Shown here piece after piece: positions 1-9,954 of a stretch of 64,000 nucleotides of DNA (the stretch's first letter is position 1; each line of letters opens with the position of its first letter). A program made the translations under genes and the position numbers. The notes beneath the pieces are model-generated. The model did no database searches, had not been told where the DNA came from, and worked only from the letters and a program-made list of their open reading frames with translations. Source of the stretch: JAFAZJ01 sp050183765 (GTDB taxonomy: Bacteria > Pseudomonadota > Alphaproteobacteria > Reyranellales > Reyranellaceae); assembly GCA_050183765.1 (NCBI GenBank), contig JBFXAZ010000007.1, positions 23,166-87,165 of the forward strand. The letters are read 5' to 3'.

Positions 1-694
1 CCTCGTCGAAGACCTTCTGGAACAGATCCATGAAGCGGCCGTCGTAGCGCTTGAGGATGGTGTTCTTGGTCGACAGGTAGACCGGCCAGCCGCGCATCAG
101 GCCGTAGTTGAACGCGCTGCGCGCGAAGCCGACGATCGACTCGTCGATGTTGTACATCGCCATGGCGACGCCGCCGCTCGGGAAGTCGAAGACGTCGTGC
201 TCGATGACCTTGCCGTCCTCGCCCTCGAACCTGATGGTGAGCTTGCCCTTGCCGGGCACGACGAAGTCGGTGGCGCGGTACTGGTCGCCGAAGGCATGGC
301 GGCCGATCACGATCGGCTTGGTCCAGCTCGGCACCAGGCGCGGCACGTTCCGGCAGACGATCGGCTCGCGGAAGATGGTGCCGCCGATGATGTTGCGGAT
401 GGTGCCGTTGGGCGACTTCCACATCTCCTTGAGATTGAACTCCTTCACGCGGCCCTCGTCCGGCGTGATGGTGGCGCACTTCACGGCGACGCCGAACTGC
501 TGCGTCGCCTTTGCGGAGTCCACGGTGACCTGATCGCCGGTCCTGTCACGGTTCTCGATCCCGAGGTCGTAATACTTCAGGTCGATGTCGAGATAGGGAA
601 GGATCAGCTTGTCCTTGATGAACGCCCACATGATGCGGGTCATCTCGTCGCCGTCCATCTCGACGATCGGGCTCTTCACCTTGATCTTCGGCAT
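1..694 (-). CDS. icd: NADP-dependent isocitrate dehydrogenase, homodimeric type (partial)
   Basis: Oxidatively decarboxylates isocitrate to 2-oxoglutarate in the TCA cycle, making NADPH. The start is the ATG at 694; the 231 residues present are the N-terminal half and the gene runs off the left edge. The opening MPKIKVKSPIVEMDGDEMTR, then KYYDLGIENRD and KCATITPDEGRVKEF, is characteristic of the eukaryote-like subfamily II enzymes found in Rhizobiales. KSPNGTIRNIIGGTIFREPI is the substrate-binding segment. It is transcribed leftward, downstream of a second, unrelated isocitrate dehydrogenase and separated from it by a palindromic repeat, so it may or may not be cotranscribed with it. The family call is very secure. 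Confidence 0.96.
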   Translation of the reverse strand, partial: MPKIKVKSPIVEMDGDEMTRIMWAFIKDKLILPYLDIDLKYYDLGIENRDRTGDQVTVDSAKATQQFGVAVKCATITPDEGRVKEFNLKEMWKSPNGTIRNIIGGTIFREPIVCRNVPRLVPSWTKPIVIGRHAFGDQYRATDFVVPGKGKLTIRFEGEDGKVIEHDVFDFPSGGVAMAMYNIDESIVGFARSAFNYGLMRGWPVYLSTKNTILKRYDGRFMDLFQKVFDE

Positions 695-764
695 CGTGCT
701 TCCTGTCGTTCGGCGAGCCGCCCCGGCCGCCTGCGGCGGGACCGCTATGCATCGCCCATGTATT

Positions 765-918
765 CCTTCTCCCCGCGAAGGCGGGGAGAAGGTGCCCGAA
801 GGGTGCATGAGGGGCTTCGCGGAGCCTCGACAACGACGGCATTCGTTGTGGCGAGCGGAAGCCCCTCATCCGCCTCGCTGACGCTCGGCACCTTCTCCCC
901 GCCTGCGCGGGGAGAAGG
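765..918. repeat. Intergenic palindromic repeat with two terminal hairpins
   Basis: Nearly the whole gap between the two isocitrate dehydrogenase genes is one inverted-repeat element. The left end is a perfect 12-bp hairpin (765-776 with 781-792, loop GAAG). The right end is a second hairpin with the same arms (891-902 with 907-918, loop CTGC). The internal segments, ATGAGGGGCTTC and its near reverse complement GAAGCCCCTCAT, also pair, so the element can form one long cruciform. It has no coding content. The structure looks like the mosaic intergenic repeats common in Rhizobiales and may act as a transcription terminator or mRNA-stabilising element; that role is inferred. Confidence 0.8.
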
Positions 919-942
919 ACAGAATGCCATACCGACGCCGTG

Positions 943-3165
<2,223 letters not shown>

Positions 3166-3308
3166 GCCTGCACCTCCGTGCGCCGCTTTCGTTCGGCCGA
3201 GTTGATCGATTGCTGATCGCGGGCTGTCTTGTTGCACCACCGCGAGGCAAAGGCAATCTCACGCCGCCGGGCGCGGCAAGGCGGCGCTGGGCCGCCCGAC
3301 AACGGCGC

Positions 3309-3893
3309 CTACATGCGGTCCAGCGGCTTCATCAGCGAGCCGCGCGGCATGCTCTGCAGGGTCGGCAGCACGTCGGCGGCGGCATCGACGAAGCGGATGG
3401 AGTCGCGCACGTTGACGCTGGCGAAGCGCCTGTTGATGACGCGCTCGATCAGGTCGAGCAGGGGCGTCCAGTAGCCGGCGGTGTTCAGCATCACCATCGG
3501 CTTGTCGTGCAGCGCCAAGGTGCGCCACGACATGATCTCGAACAGCTCCTCCAGGGTGCCGATGCCGCCGGGCAGCACGACGAAGGCGTCCGAGCGCTCG
3601 AACATGGCCATCTTGCGCTCATGCATGGTGGTGACGATCACCGGCTCGCTCAGCCGCCCGTGGCCGGCCTCGGCGCGGATCAGGAAGTCGGGGATGACGC
3701 CCACCACGTAGCCGCCGGCATCCAGGGCGGCGTCGGCCACCGCGCCCATCAGGCCCAGCCCGCCGCCGCCATAGACCAGGGTGACGCCGGCCTGCGCCAG
3801 CAGGGCGCCGAAGCGCCGAGCCTCCTCGACGTAGACCGGCTCGTCGCCGGGGCGCGAGCCGCAGAAGACACAGATCGAACGAATAATTGACAT
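3309..3893 (-). CDS. LOG-family protein (TIGR00730 Rossmann-fold nucleotide hydrolase)
   Basis: A 194-residue protein of the LONELY GUY / lysine-decarboxylase-like family. These are phosphoribohydrolases that cleave nucleoside 5'-monophosphates (AMP or cytokinin ribotides) to free base and ribose 5-phosphate. The family signature is complete: CVFCGSRPG at the N terminus, YGGGGLGLMGAVADAAL as the nucleotide loop, and PGGIGTLEELFE (the PGGxGTxxE motif) near residue 115. The ATG at 3893 opens MSIIRSICVFCGS, the canonical start; longer forms read into the antisense of the next gene. It is divergent from the LysM gene across about 115 bases. Older annotations calling this family lysine decarboxylase are wrong. 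Confidence 0.92.
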   Translation of the reverse strand: MSIIRSICVFCGSRPGDEPVYVEEARRFGALLAQAGVTLVYGGGGLGLMGAVADAALDAGGYVVGVIPDFLIRAEAGHGRLSEPVIVTTMHERKMAMFERSDAFVVLPGGIGTLEELFEIMSWRTLALHDKPMVMLNTAGYWTPLLDLIERVINRRFASVNVRDSIRFVDAAADVLPTLQSMPRGSLMKPLDRM

Positions 3894-4008
3894 CACGGGT
3901 CGGGAAGCGGGAGAGGGGAGGGAGGCCGACGGTTTTCCGCCGGGCGCATGTTTGCCATGATTGTGGTGGCATGAACGCTGGAAATCGTCCAGCCCGGCCA
4001 GGAGCACG

Positions 4009-5916
4009 ATGACAGATACAGCCAAGCCGCCTGTCCCTCCGTCCGACACCGGCGCGCTGCCGACGGACGAGGAGGCGATCCGCGCCGCGGTTTCGGCGCT
4101 GGCGGCACGCCTGGCGCCGGATGGTACGCCCCAGAAACCTGCCACCAGCACAGGTGGCGTGACCCTGGCGCCGGCCGCGGTTGCGGCCACGCCGCCCGCC
4201 GGCGACGCGCCGGTGACCGTGATCCCGGGCCGCGCGGCGTCGCCGCCGCCGGCTGACCCAGTTGCGCCCGTCGCGGTCGCCGCTCCGCGCGTCGATCGCG
4301 CGGCGGTGCCCGGTCGGATCACCAGCCTGCCGGTGCCGCCGCGCCGACGATCCGGTCGTTTGGCCGTATGGCTGCTGCTACTGTTGCTGCTGATCGCGGG
4401 CGGCGTCTGGCTGATGCGCGATCACCCCCGCGTCGCCGCGCTGCTCGATGGGCTGCGGACACCCGGCGGCGAACCCAAGCTCGCCACCGCTCCGCCCAAG
4501 CCGGCAGGCCCGCCGACTGCGACCCCGGCCCCGACCGCGGTGACTCCGGCGCCGGCGCCGGCGCCCGCGCCCAGTGCGCCTCCGGCGACAGAGCCACAGA
4601 AGGTTGAGACCCCGCCCGCGGCACCCGCACCGCCGACCGAGCCGGCCACGGCGACGCCAGCGCCGCCGCCCGCAGTGTCCTCGCCACCTTCCGAGCCGAC
4701 CCCGGCTACGCCTGCACCGGCCGCACCGCCCGCGGCGTCCTCACCGCCGACCGAGCCGGCGCCGGTCCCGCCGGCACCGGCCGTCCCGCCTGCGGCGTCC
4801 TCACCGCCGACCGAGCCGGCCCCGGCCACGGCGACACCTGCGCCGCCTGCCGCCGCTTCGCCGCCGACTGCGGCGGCTCCGGGTACGGCGACACCGACGC
4901 CGCCGCCTGCTCCCAGCGCGCCTCCGGGCACAGCGCCCCAGAAGGTCGAGGCGCCGCCGGCGCCCCAGCCGCCACCGGTAGGCGCTGCGCCGCCGAAGCA
5001 GGATGCCGCGGCAGCGCCGCCGACCTTCGACAATGTCTTCGTGCGCGACGGCCGCGCGGTGGTTTCAGGCCGGGCACCGGCGGGCTCGAGGGTCGAGGTT
5101 CAGGTCGATGGCCGCACGGTCGCCACGGTCGACTCCGACTCCGGTGGCGAGTGGGTGGCGATTCTCGATGCTCCGCTACCGCCCGGCGGCCACGAGGTGC
5201 GCCTGGTCCAGACGCCGCCCGGCGGCAGGCCGGTGCCTTCGGACCGCACCGTCGCCGTCGTGATCCCGGCGGCTGCCGAACCGCCGCCGCTCCCGGCCAC
5301 TCCACCTGTCGCATCCGTGCCGCCGGCGGCAGCGCCGAAGCCGAGTGCGCCAGCCCAGGCGCAGCCACCATCGGCCGCGCCTTCACCGCGCCCGGCCGCA
5401 GCCCCCCTGGTGGTCGCAACCCCGACCGCGCCGGGCGGCGCCAGCCGCGTGCTGCAGAGCCCGCCGCTGGCCCGTGCCGGCGACCTGGTGCTGCAGACCG
5501 TCGACTACGACGAGCTTGGCCGCCTGACGGTCTCCGGTCAGGCCAACCCCGGCGAGACGGTGCGCGTCTATCTCAACAACGCGCCGCTGGGCTACGCCGT
5601 CGCGGGCCCCGACGGCAGGTGGACGCTCTCGCCAGGCCAGGCGACACCGCACGGTCCGCAGCGCCTGCGGGTCGATCGCCTCACCGCCGGCGGCCCCGGC
5701 GTGGCGCATCGGCTCGAGGTCCCGTTCGAGCGGGTGAGAGTGAAGCCCGGCGATTCGGTGACCATCGTGCGCGGCGACAACCTCTGGAACATCGCCCGCA
5801 GTGCCCTGGGCGGCGGCGAGCGCTATACCGCGATCTACGAGGCCAACCGCAACCAGATCCGCGATCCCAACCTGATCTATCCCGGCCAGGTGTTCGTCAT
5901 CCCGAAGCCCCGATAA
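4009..5916 (+). CDS. LysM-domain cell-envelope protein with Pro/Ala-rich linker
   Basis: A 635-residue protein whose ATG at 4009 follows GGAG. The layout is: a short cytoplasmic N-terminal part; one membrane segment at about residues 119-138 (RLAVWLLLLLLLIAGGVWLM); a Pro/Ala/Thr-rich stretch of about 200 residues built from 20-residue repeats; two immunoglobulin-like segments (FDNVFVRDGRAVVSGRAPAG and a later copy, YDELGRLTVSGQANPGETV); and a C-terminal LysM domain (GDSVTIVRGDNLWNIARSAL to YPGQVFVIPKPR). LysM binds peptidoglycan, so this is a single-pass inner-membrane protein reaching the wall across a flexible linker. It sits six bases before psd; a functional link to phospholipid synthesis is not shown. 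No enzymatic domain is visible. Confidence 0.85.
   Translation: MTDTAKPPVPPSDTGALPTDEEAIRAAVSALAARLAPDGTPQKPATSTGGVTLAPAAVAATPPAGDAPVTVIPGRAASPPPADPVAPVAVAAPRVDRAAVPGRITSLPVPPRRRSGRLAVWLLLLLLLIAGGVWLMRDHPRVAALLDGLRTPGGEPKLATAPPKPAGPPTATPAPTAVTPAPAPAPAPSAPPATEPQKVETPPAAPAPPTEPATATPAPPPAVSSPPSEPTPATPAPAAPPAASSPPTEPAPVPPAPAVPPAASSPPTEPAPATATPAPPAAASPPTAAAPGTATPTPPPAPSAPPGTAPQKVEAPPAPQPPPVGAAPPKQDAAAAPPTFDNVFVRDGRAVVSGRAPAGSRVEVQVDGRTVATVDSDSGGEWVAILDAPLPPGGHEVRLVQTPPGGRPVPSDRTVAVVIPAAAEPPPLPATPPVASVPPAAAPKPSAPAQAQPPSAAPSPRPAAAPLVVATPTAPGGASRVLQSPPLARAGDLVLQTVDYDELGRLTVSGQANPGETVRVYLNNAPLGYAVAGPDGRWTLSPGQATPHGPQRLRVDRLTAGGPGVAHRLEVPFERVRVKPGDSVTIVRGDNLWNIARSALGGGERYTAIYEANRNQIRDPNLIYPGQVFVIPKPR
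4621..4920 (+). repeat. 60-bp tandem repeat encoding the Pro/Ala linker
   Basis: Five consecutive 60-base units (4621, 4681, 4741, 4801 and 4861) encode 20-residue copies of the type P-P-T-E-P-A-x-A-T-P-A-P-x-P-A-x-S-S. The core gcgtcctcaccgccgaccga recurs exactly at the boundary of the middle units, and the outer units have drifted. The in-frame period keeps the coding sequence open, so unit number could vary between strains by slippage or recombination. Confidence 0.75.
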
Positions 5917-5921
5917 AGCCC

Positions 5922-6605
5922 ATGCTGGCCAATTTCCTGATCCCCATCCACCCCGAGGGATGGCGCTTCATCGCCATCTTCGCCGGCATCACGCTGGTGC
6001 TGGCCTGGACGCCGCTGTTCTGGCCGCTGCTCGTCGCCACCGCCTGGTGCGTGTATTTCTTCCGCGATCCCCCGCGATTGACGCCGTCGCGTGCCGGCCT
6101 GTTCGTGGCGCCGGCCGACGGGCTGGTGCTGAAGGTCGAGGAAGCCGTGCCGCCGCGCGAGCTGGGGATGGGCGAGCTGCCGATGACGCGCATCAGCACG
6201 TTTCTCAGCATCTTCGACGTACACATCAACCGCGTCCCCATCGACGCCACGGTGGACGTCGTCGCCTATCATCCCGGCCGCTTCCTCTCGGCGTCGAACG
6301 ACAAGGCCGGCGACGACAACGAACGCCAGTCGGTCAGCCTGACGCTGCCCGACGGCCGCAAGGCGGTGGTGGTGCAGATCGCCGGCCTGGTGGCGCGGCG
6401 GATCGTCTGCCATCTGCGGCCCGGCCAGACCGTGCGGGCGGGCGAGCGCTATGGGCTGATCCGCTTCGGCAGCCGCACGGATCTCTACCTGCCGCCCGGC
6501 GTTGTTGCCTTGGTGTCGCCGGGCCAACGCATGATTGGCGGGGAGACCGTGATGGCCGACGAGCGTGCGGCCGATACAGCCTCGCGCCACGCCGCCGAGC
6601 TCTAG
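5922..6605 (+). CDS. psd: Phosphatidylserine decarboxylase, short (PSD-B / archaeal-type)
   Basis: Converts phosphatidylserine to phosphatidylethanolamine at the inner membrane. The 227-residue length fits the short family of alphaproteobacteria. An N-terminal hydrophobic hairpin (FIAIFAGITLVLAWTPLFWPL) anchors it. FVAPADGLVL, FLSIFDVHINRVP and FLSASNDKAGDDNERQ are family motifs. FGS at residues 182-184 is the self-cleavage site that leaves the pyruvoyl cofactor on the Ser. The start ATG is at 5922, six bases after the LysM gene stop, and pssA follows after 19 bases, so the two-step PS-to-PE pathway is encoded in one operon. Confidence 0.95.
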   Translation: MLANFLIPIHPEGWRFIAIFAGITLVLAWTPLFWPLLVATAWCVYFFRDPPRLTPSRAGLFVAPADGLVLKVEEAVPPRELGMGELPMTRISTFLSIFDVHINRVPIDATVDVVAYHPGRFLSASNDKAGDDNERQSVSLTLPDGRKAVVVQIAGLVARRIVCHLRPGQTVRAGERYGLIRFGSRTDLYLPPGVVALVSPGQRMIGGETVMADERAADTASRHAAEL

Positions 6606-6624
6606 CCGACGAGGAGGCGAGACC

Positions 6625-7476
6625 ATGCCCGATCCCGAGCAGCGCGAACGTCGCCTGCGCCTGCGCGGCCTGTCTCTCAACCGGCTGCTGCCCAACATCA
6701 TCACCCTGGCCGCGCTGTGCGCCGGCCTGACGGCTATCCGTTTCGCGCTGAGCGGCGATTTCCGGTCCGCCGTGCTGGCGATCATTGCCGCGGCGTTCCT
6801 CGATGCGCTCGACGGTCGCGTGGCCCGCCGGCTCAACGCCACCAGCCGGTTCGGCGCCGAGCTGGACTCGCTGTCCGACGTGATCGCCTTCGGCGTGGCG
6901 CCGGCCTTCCTGATGTACCTGTCGTCGATGAGCACGGCGGGCACGTTCGGCTGGGTGGTCACCCTGATGTTCCCGATCTGCAGCGCGCTGCGCCTGGCGC
7001 GCTTCAACGTCGGCATCTACGCCGAGGAGAAGCCGCCGGTCTGGGCCGGGGCCTATTTCACCGGCGTGCCGGCGCCGGCCGGTGCGCTCCTGGCGATCAT
7101 GCCGCTGATGCTCAGCCTGTCGCCCGACGTCGACTGGCCGTGGCTGCGCCATCCCGTCACCGGCGCGGTGTTCCTGGTCGGCATCGGCGCGCTGATGATC
7201 AGCCACGTACCGTCCTGGTCGCTCAAGCGCGGGCGCATTCCCGGCCCGTGGGTGGTGCCGACGCTCGTGCTGGTCGCCCTGGCGATCGGCCTGATGGTGA
7301 CCACGCCGTGGACCACCTTGCCGCTGATCGGGCTCGTCTACCTGCTGCTGCTGCCGTTCAGTTACGCCAGCTATCGGCGAACGGCCGCCCGCGAGGCGGC
7401 TCACGCCCAGGCGGCGCCCCCGGCCATCGTCGAGTTGCGCGCGGTGGGCGACGCCGGCGACACCAACCGGCGCTAG
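6625..7476 (+). CDS. pssA: CDP-diacylglycerol--serine O-phosphatidyltransferase
   Basis: Condenses CDP-diacylglycerol with L-serine to phosphatidylserine, the substrate of the adjacent decarboxylase. The 283-residue polytopic protein carries the full CDP-alcohol phosphotransferase signature DGxxAR(x8)GxxxDxxxD at residues 63-85 (DGRVARRLNATSRFGAELDSLSD). Six or more hydrophobic segments follow. GAGGAGG precedes the ATG at 6625. The spacing and order psd-pssA are conserved in alphaproteobacteria. The next gene belongs to the same transferase superfamily and starts three bases downstream. Confidence 0.95.
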   Translation: MPDPEQRERRLRLRGLSLNRLLPNIITLAALCAGLTAIRFALSGDFRSAVLAIIAAAFLDALDGRVARRLNATSRFGAELDSLSDVIAFGVAPAFLMYLSSMSTAGTFGWVVTLMFPICSALRLARFNVGIYAEEKPPVWAGAYFTGVPAPAGALLAIMPLMLSLSPDVDWPWLRHPVTGAVFLVGIGALMISHVPSWSLKRGRIPGPWVVPTLVLVALAIGLMVTTPWTTLPLIGLVYLLLLPFSYASYRRTAAREAAHAQAAPPAIVELRAVGDAGDTNRR

Positions 7477-7479
7477 CGC

Positions 7480-8088
7480 GTGCTCGACCCGCTGCTGCGG
7501 CGGATGATCGATCCGCCGCTCGACCGTGTCGGCGGCTGGCTGGCGTCAAGCGGCGTATCGGCCAACCAGCTGACCCTGGCGGGCCTGGTGGTCGGCTTGG
7601 CCTGCGTGCCGCTGCTGGCGATCGAGGCTTATGGCTGGGCGCTGGGCTGTTGCCTGGCCAACCGCCTGATCGACGGGCTCGATGGCGCCGTGGCGCGGAT
7701 TCGCGGGCCGACCGATTTCGGCGGCTACGCCGACATCGTCGCCGACATGGTGTTCTATGCCGCCATCGTGCTGGGTTTCGCCCTGGCGCGACCGCAGAAC
7801 GCGCTGTGGGCTGCGCTGCTGCTGGCGAGCTTCGTCGGCACCGCGTCCTCGTTTCTGGGCTACGCCGTGATCGCGGCCAAGCGCGGCGAGCGAACGACGG
7901 TGCGGGGTCGCAAGTCCTTCTTTCACGCTGCGGGCATGATAGAGGGAACCGAGACCGTCCTGTTCCTGACTTGTATGTTTATTTTCCCGAGCTTTTTCAG
8001 ATATATAGCGGCTATATTTGCCTTCTTGTGCGCGCTGACCATCGTTGGTCGCCTGATTGGCGCAAAGGCGGCTTGGGACGACTCGTAG
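7480..8088 (+). CDS. CDP-alcohol phosphatidyltransferase family protein
   Basis: A 202-residue integral membrane protein with GTG as the likely start at 7480, immediately after pssA. The catalytic signature is intact: DGLDGAVARIRGPTDFGGYADIVAD contains the paired Asp residues that bind the divalent metal and CDP. The acceptor alcohol cannot be told from sequence; it is distinct from PssA and much shorter than typical PgsA or phosphatidylcholine synthase proteins. Its place as the third gene after psd and pssA suggests a further head-group or CDP-alcohol step in the same pathway. The family call is firm, the substrate unknown. Confidence 0.85.
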   Translation: MLDPLLRRMIDPPLDRVGGWLASSGVSANQLTLAGLVVGLACVPLLAIEAYGWALGCCLANRLIDGLDGAVARIRGPTDFGGYADIVADMVFYAAIVLGFALARPQNALWAALLLASFVGTASSFLGYAVIAAKRGERTTVRGRKSFFHAAGMIEGTETVLFLTCMFIFPSFFRYIAAIFAFLCALTIVGRLIGAKAAWDDS

Positions 8089-8660
8089 TCGCTCGCCTAG
8101 GCCAAAAAAAGTACGAAGAGTCAAATTGTTATGCGTTCACTTTGAACTTGGGTATCGAAACCGGGATCGCTTGGGCAAGGAGGGGCACTGTGATTCGGCT
8201 CTGGGCCTCATCGCAGCACCGCTCGGCCTGATGGCTATCACCGTCGTCCTCGGCGCGGCATAGCCCCTGGTTCGATGATGGCTGATACCTCCAACAACCT
8301 GAAACGAGATCATAATTCGGCCCGACAGGCGCCCCCACGCGCCTCGCACGGAGCGAAAGGGATCACTCCCGCACGCATTTGCGCTGGCCGGAACCGAGCG
8401 TTAATGACAGAAACTGTGGCAAAATAATCACTTGATGGGATTTTCTAAGATTTAGCGTTCGCTTGGCGTTGATTTGATGAATTGCATGAGGTAAAGATCA
8501 TACCTGTCGGAACTGATTGGAGACGCGGTGCCGACAGATCAGCCTCGGCGCTGTCCTCATAAACGTTTCCAGTCTGAATGGTTCGCTTTCAATTTGGGGG
8601 AGACCCGCAAGCCAATACGGCCCGAATCGGGCGAACCGAATGTATTTAGGAGATACCATC
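8089..8660. other. Long non-coding leader upstream of the flp genes
   Basis: About 570 bases with no convincing gene. Composition shifts to AT-rich at about 8400-8520, unlike the surroundings, which fits a promoter and 5' leader for flp. A weak sigma70-like pair, TTGATT (8469-8474) and TAAAGA (8492-8497) with a 17-base spacer, is possible but poor at -10. Short open frames such as 8057-8263 lack family features. Confidence 0.4.
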
Positions 8661-8825
8661 ATGCTGTCTATCTTCCGCAAGATCCTGAAGGATGAGTCGG
8701 GCGCCACGGCCATCGAGTACGGCCTAATCGCTGCCCTGATCTCGGTCGCCGCCATCACCGCGTTCACCACGGTCGGCACCAAGCTCAGCTCGATGATGAC
8801 CAACACGGCCAACAGCCTGAACTAA
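8661..8825 (+). CDS. flp: Flp-type major pilin, copy 1
   Basis: A 54-residue prepilin, the structural subunit of a Tad (tight adherence) pilus. MLSIFRKILKDESG is the short positively charged leader; cleavage by the prepilin peptidase after G leaves a mature protein starting ATAIEYGLIAALISVAAITA, the Flp-family hydrophobic segment with its conserved E-Y pair. AGGAGAT lies ten bases before the ATG. The gene is followed by a strong intrinsic terminator, so it can be transcribed as a monocistronic unit at much higher level than the assembly genes. It differs from copy 2 at only two residues. Confidence 0.96.
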   Translation: MLSIFRKILKDESGATAIEYGLIAALISVAAITAFTTVGTKLSSMMTNTANSLN

Positions 8826-8851
8826 GCTTCGCCTTCCACATCTAGGAAACT

Positions 8852-8886
8852 GGGCCGCAGGTCATGCCTGCGGCCCGTTCTCTTTT
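8852..8886 (+). terminator. Rho-independent terminator after flp copy 1
   Basis: A perfect 10-bp stem (8852-8861 with 8867-8876, GGGCCGCAGG / CCTGCGGCCC) with loop TCATG is followed by the T-rich run GTTCTCTTTT. It lies 26 bases after the flp stop codon and would separate pilin transcription from downstream genes. Confidence 0.88.
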
Positions 8887-9199
8887 GGGGAACCGGGCTG
8901 ATCCAGGCCGGATGAATCTGCCTACCATATGTTGATTTTCCTGGCCTGACGTAGCCACAAAGTCTGGGGTCAGTCCATTCTGGATGAATAATTTCTTTTA
9001 GATTCAATGTTCTATAGGTCCATATTGAAGTAATTTATCTTGACCGGCGCAGATACTTTGCGTAGATTTCTGCGCAGAAGCCGCAGCTGGACCGGGGCGT
9101 CTTCGGTGGCTACCGCAGGGTGCCGCATCACAGTCGGTCCAGTTAATGAGCCTCCCGGACAGCCGGGTTTATTTTGAATTTGGTCAAGGGGTTACTCCA
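8887..9199. other. Spacer between the two flp genes
   Basis: About 310 bases with no supported gene. Local AT-rich tracts near 8930-9040 may hold a promoter for the second flp gene, but no clean -35/-10 pair was found. Confidence 0.4.
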
Positions 9200-9364
9200 A
9201 TGCTTTCGATCTTCCGCAAGGTTCTGAAGGACGAGTCCGGCGCCACCGCCATCGAGTACGGCCTGATCGCCGCGCTGATCTCGGTCGCCGCCATCACCGC
9301 GTTCACCACGGTCGGCACCAAGCTCAGCTCGATGATGAGCAACACGGCCAACAGCCTGAACTAG
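9200..9364 (+). CDS. flp: Flp-type major pilin, copy 2
   Basis: A second 54-residue Flp prepilin, identical to copy 1 except Val for Ile in the leader (FRKVLKD) and Ser for Thr near the C terminus (MMSNTANSLN). The cleavage site and mature hydrophobic helix are unchanged, so both should be processed by CpaA and enter the same pilus. The start ATG at 9200 has AAGGGG upstream. Codon use differs slightly (for example GAC GAG TCC versus GAT GAG TCG), and the flanking DNA is not similar, so this is not a very recent duplication. It is followed by a GC-rich hairpin and then cpaA. Confidence 0.96.
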   Translation: MLSIFRKVLKDESGATAIEYGLIAALISVAAITAFTTVGTKLSSMMSNTANSLN

Positions 9365-9373
9365 CACGCGTTC

Positions 9374-9403
9374 GGCCCCGGCCGGCGCAAGCCGGCCGGG
9401 GCC
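9374..9403 (+). terminator. GC-rich hairpin between flp copy 2 and cpaA (attenuator-like)
   Basis: A perfect 13-bp stem (9374-9386 with 9391-9403) closes a GCAA tetraloop. There is no T-run after it, so it is more likely a partial terminator, or a block to 3' exonuclease that keeps pilin mRNA abundant relative to the assembly genes, than a full terminator. Confidence 0.65.
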
Positions 9404-9428
9404 CGCGGTCAGCAGGAAGAGCAGGCGT

Positions 9429-9950
9429 ATGTCCCAAGCCCTCCAGCTCGTGGATATGATTCTGATCAGCGGCCTCGCCGCGCTGGCGATCGGCGCCGCG
9501 CTCAGCGACTGGGCCCGCTACGTCATTCCCAACCAGATCCCGATCGCGGTGGCGGGCCTGTTCGCCATGCATGCCGGCGTCGTCCTGCTGCGCGGCGGCG
9601 CGCCGATGTCGCTGGTCTGGGCGCTGGTCTGCGGCGTCGCGGTCTTTGCCGTCGGTGCCGTCCTGTTCGCCCAGAAGGTGCTGGGCGGCGGCGACGTCAA
9701 GCTGATGGCGGCCTGCGCCCTGTGGGCCGGCCCGACCCACATTGCCGAATTTGTCATGGTGACCACGCTCTACGGCGCGCTGCTGAGCGCGGCGTTCCTG
9801 CTGCCGGCCTTCCGTCAGAAGGCCGAAGCGGCCGACGGCCAGTACGGGTCGGTCACCGCGGCGCTGAAGCGCCGACTGCCCTATGGCCTGGCGATCGCGA
9901 CCGGCGCCGTTGTCGTCTGTCTTCGATTGCTGACTGAAGCGAGGATCTGA
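9429..9950 (+). CDS. cpaA: Prepilin peptidase CpaA/TadV (A24 family)
   Basis: An inner-membrane aspartic protease of 173 residues that removes the Flp and TadE leaders. The two catalytic Asp residues are visible: SDWARYVIPN (residues 28-29 region) and the GxGD-type motif GGGDVKLMAA. Four to six hydrophobic helices follow the short TadV plan, lacking the N-terminal methyltransferase domain of PilD. The gene sits between flp and cpaB, as in Caulobacter. Confidence 0.94.
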   Translation: MSQALQLVDMILISGLAALAIGAALSDWARYVIPNQIPIAVAGLFAMHAGVVLLRGGAPMSLVWALVCGVAVFAVGAVLFAQKVLGGGDVKLMAACALWAGPTHIAEFVMVTTLYGALLSAAFLLPAFRQKAEAADGQYGSVTAALKRRLPYGLAIATGAVVVCLRLLTEARI

Positions 9951-9954
9951 TTCC

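Noticed and set aside
765..918. CRISPR-like array
   Set aside because: There are only two hairpin copies in inverted orientation and no regular spacers; it is a palindromic intergenic element.
8057..8263. Possible small protein ending in a hydrophobic stretch, upstream of flp
   Set aside because: It overlaps the end of the CDP-alcohol transferase gene, has no family signature, and no convincing start with a ribosome site in the same frame.
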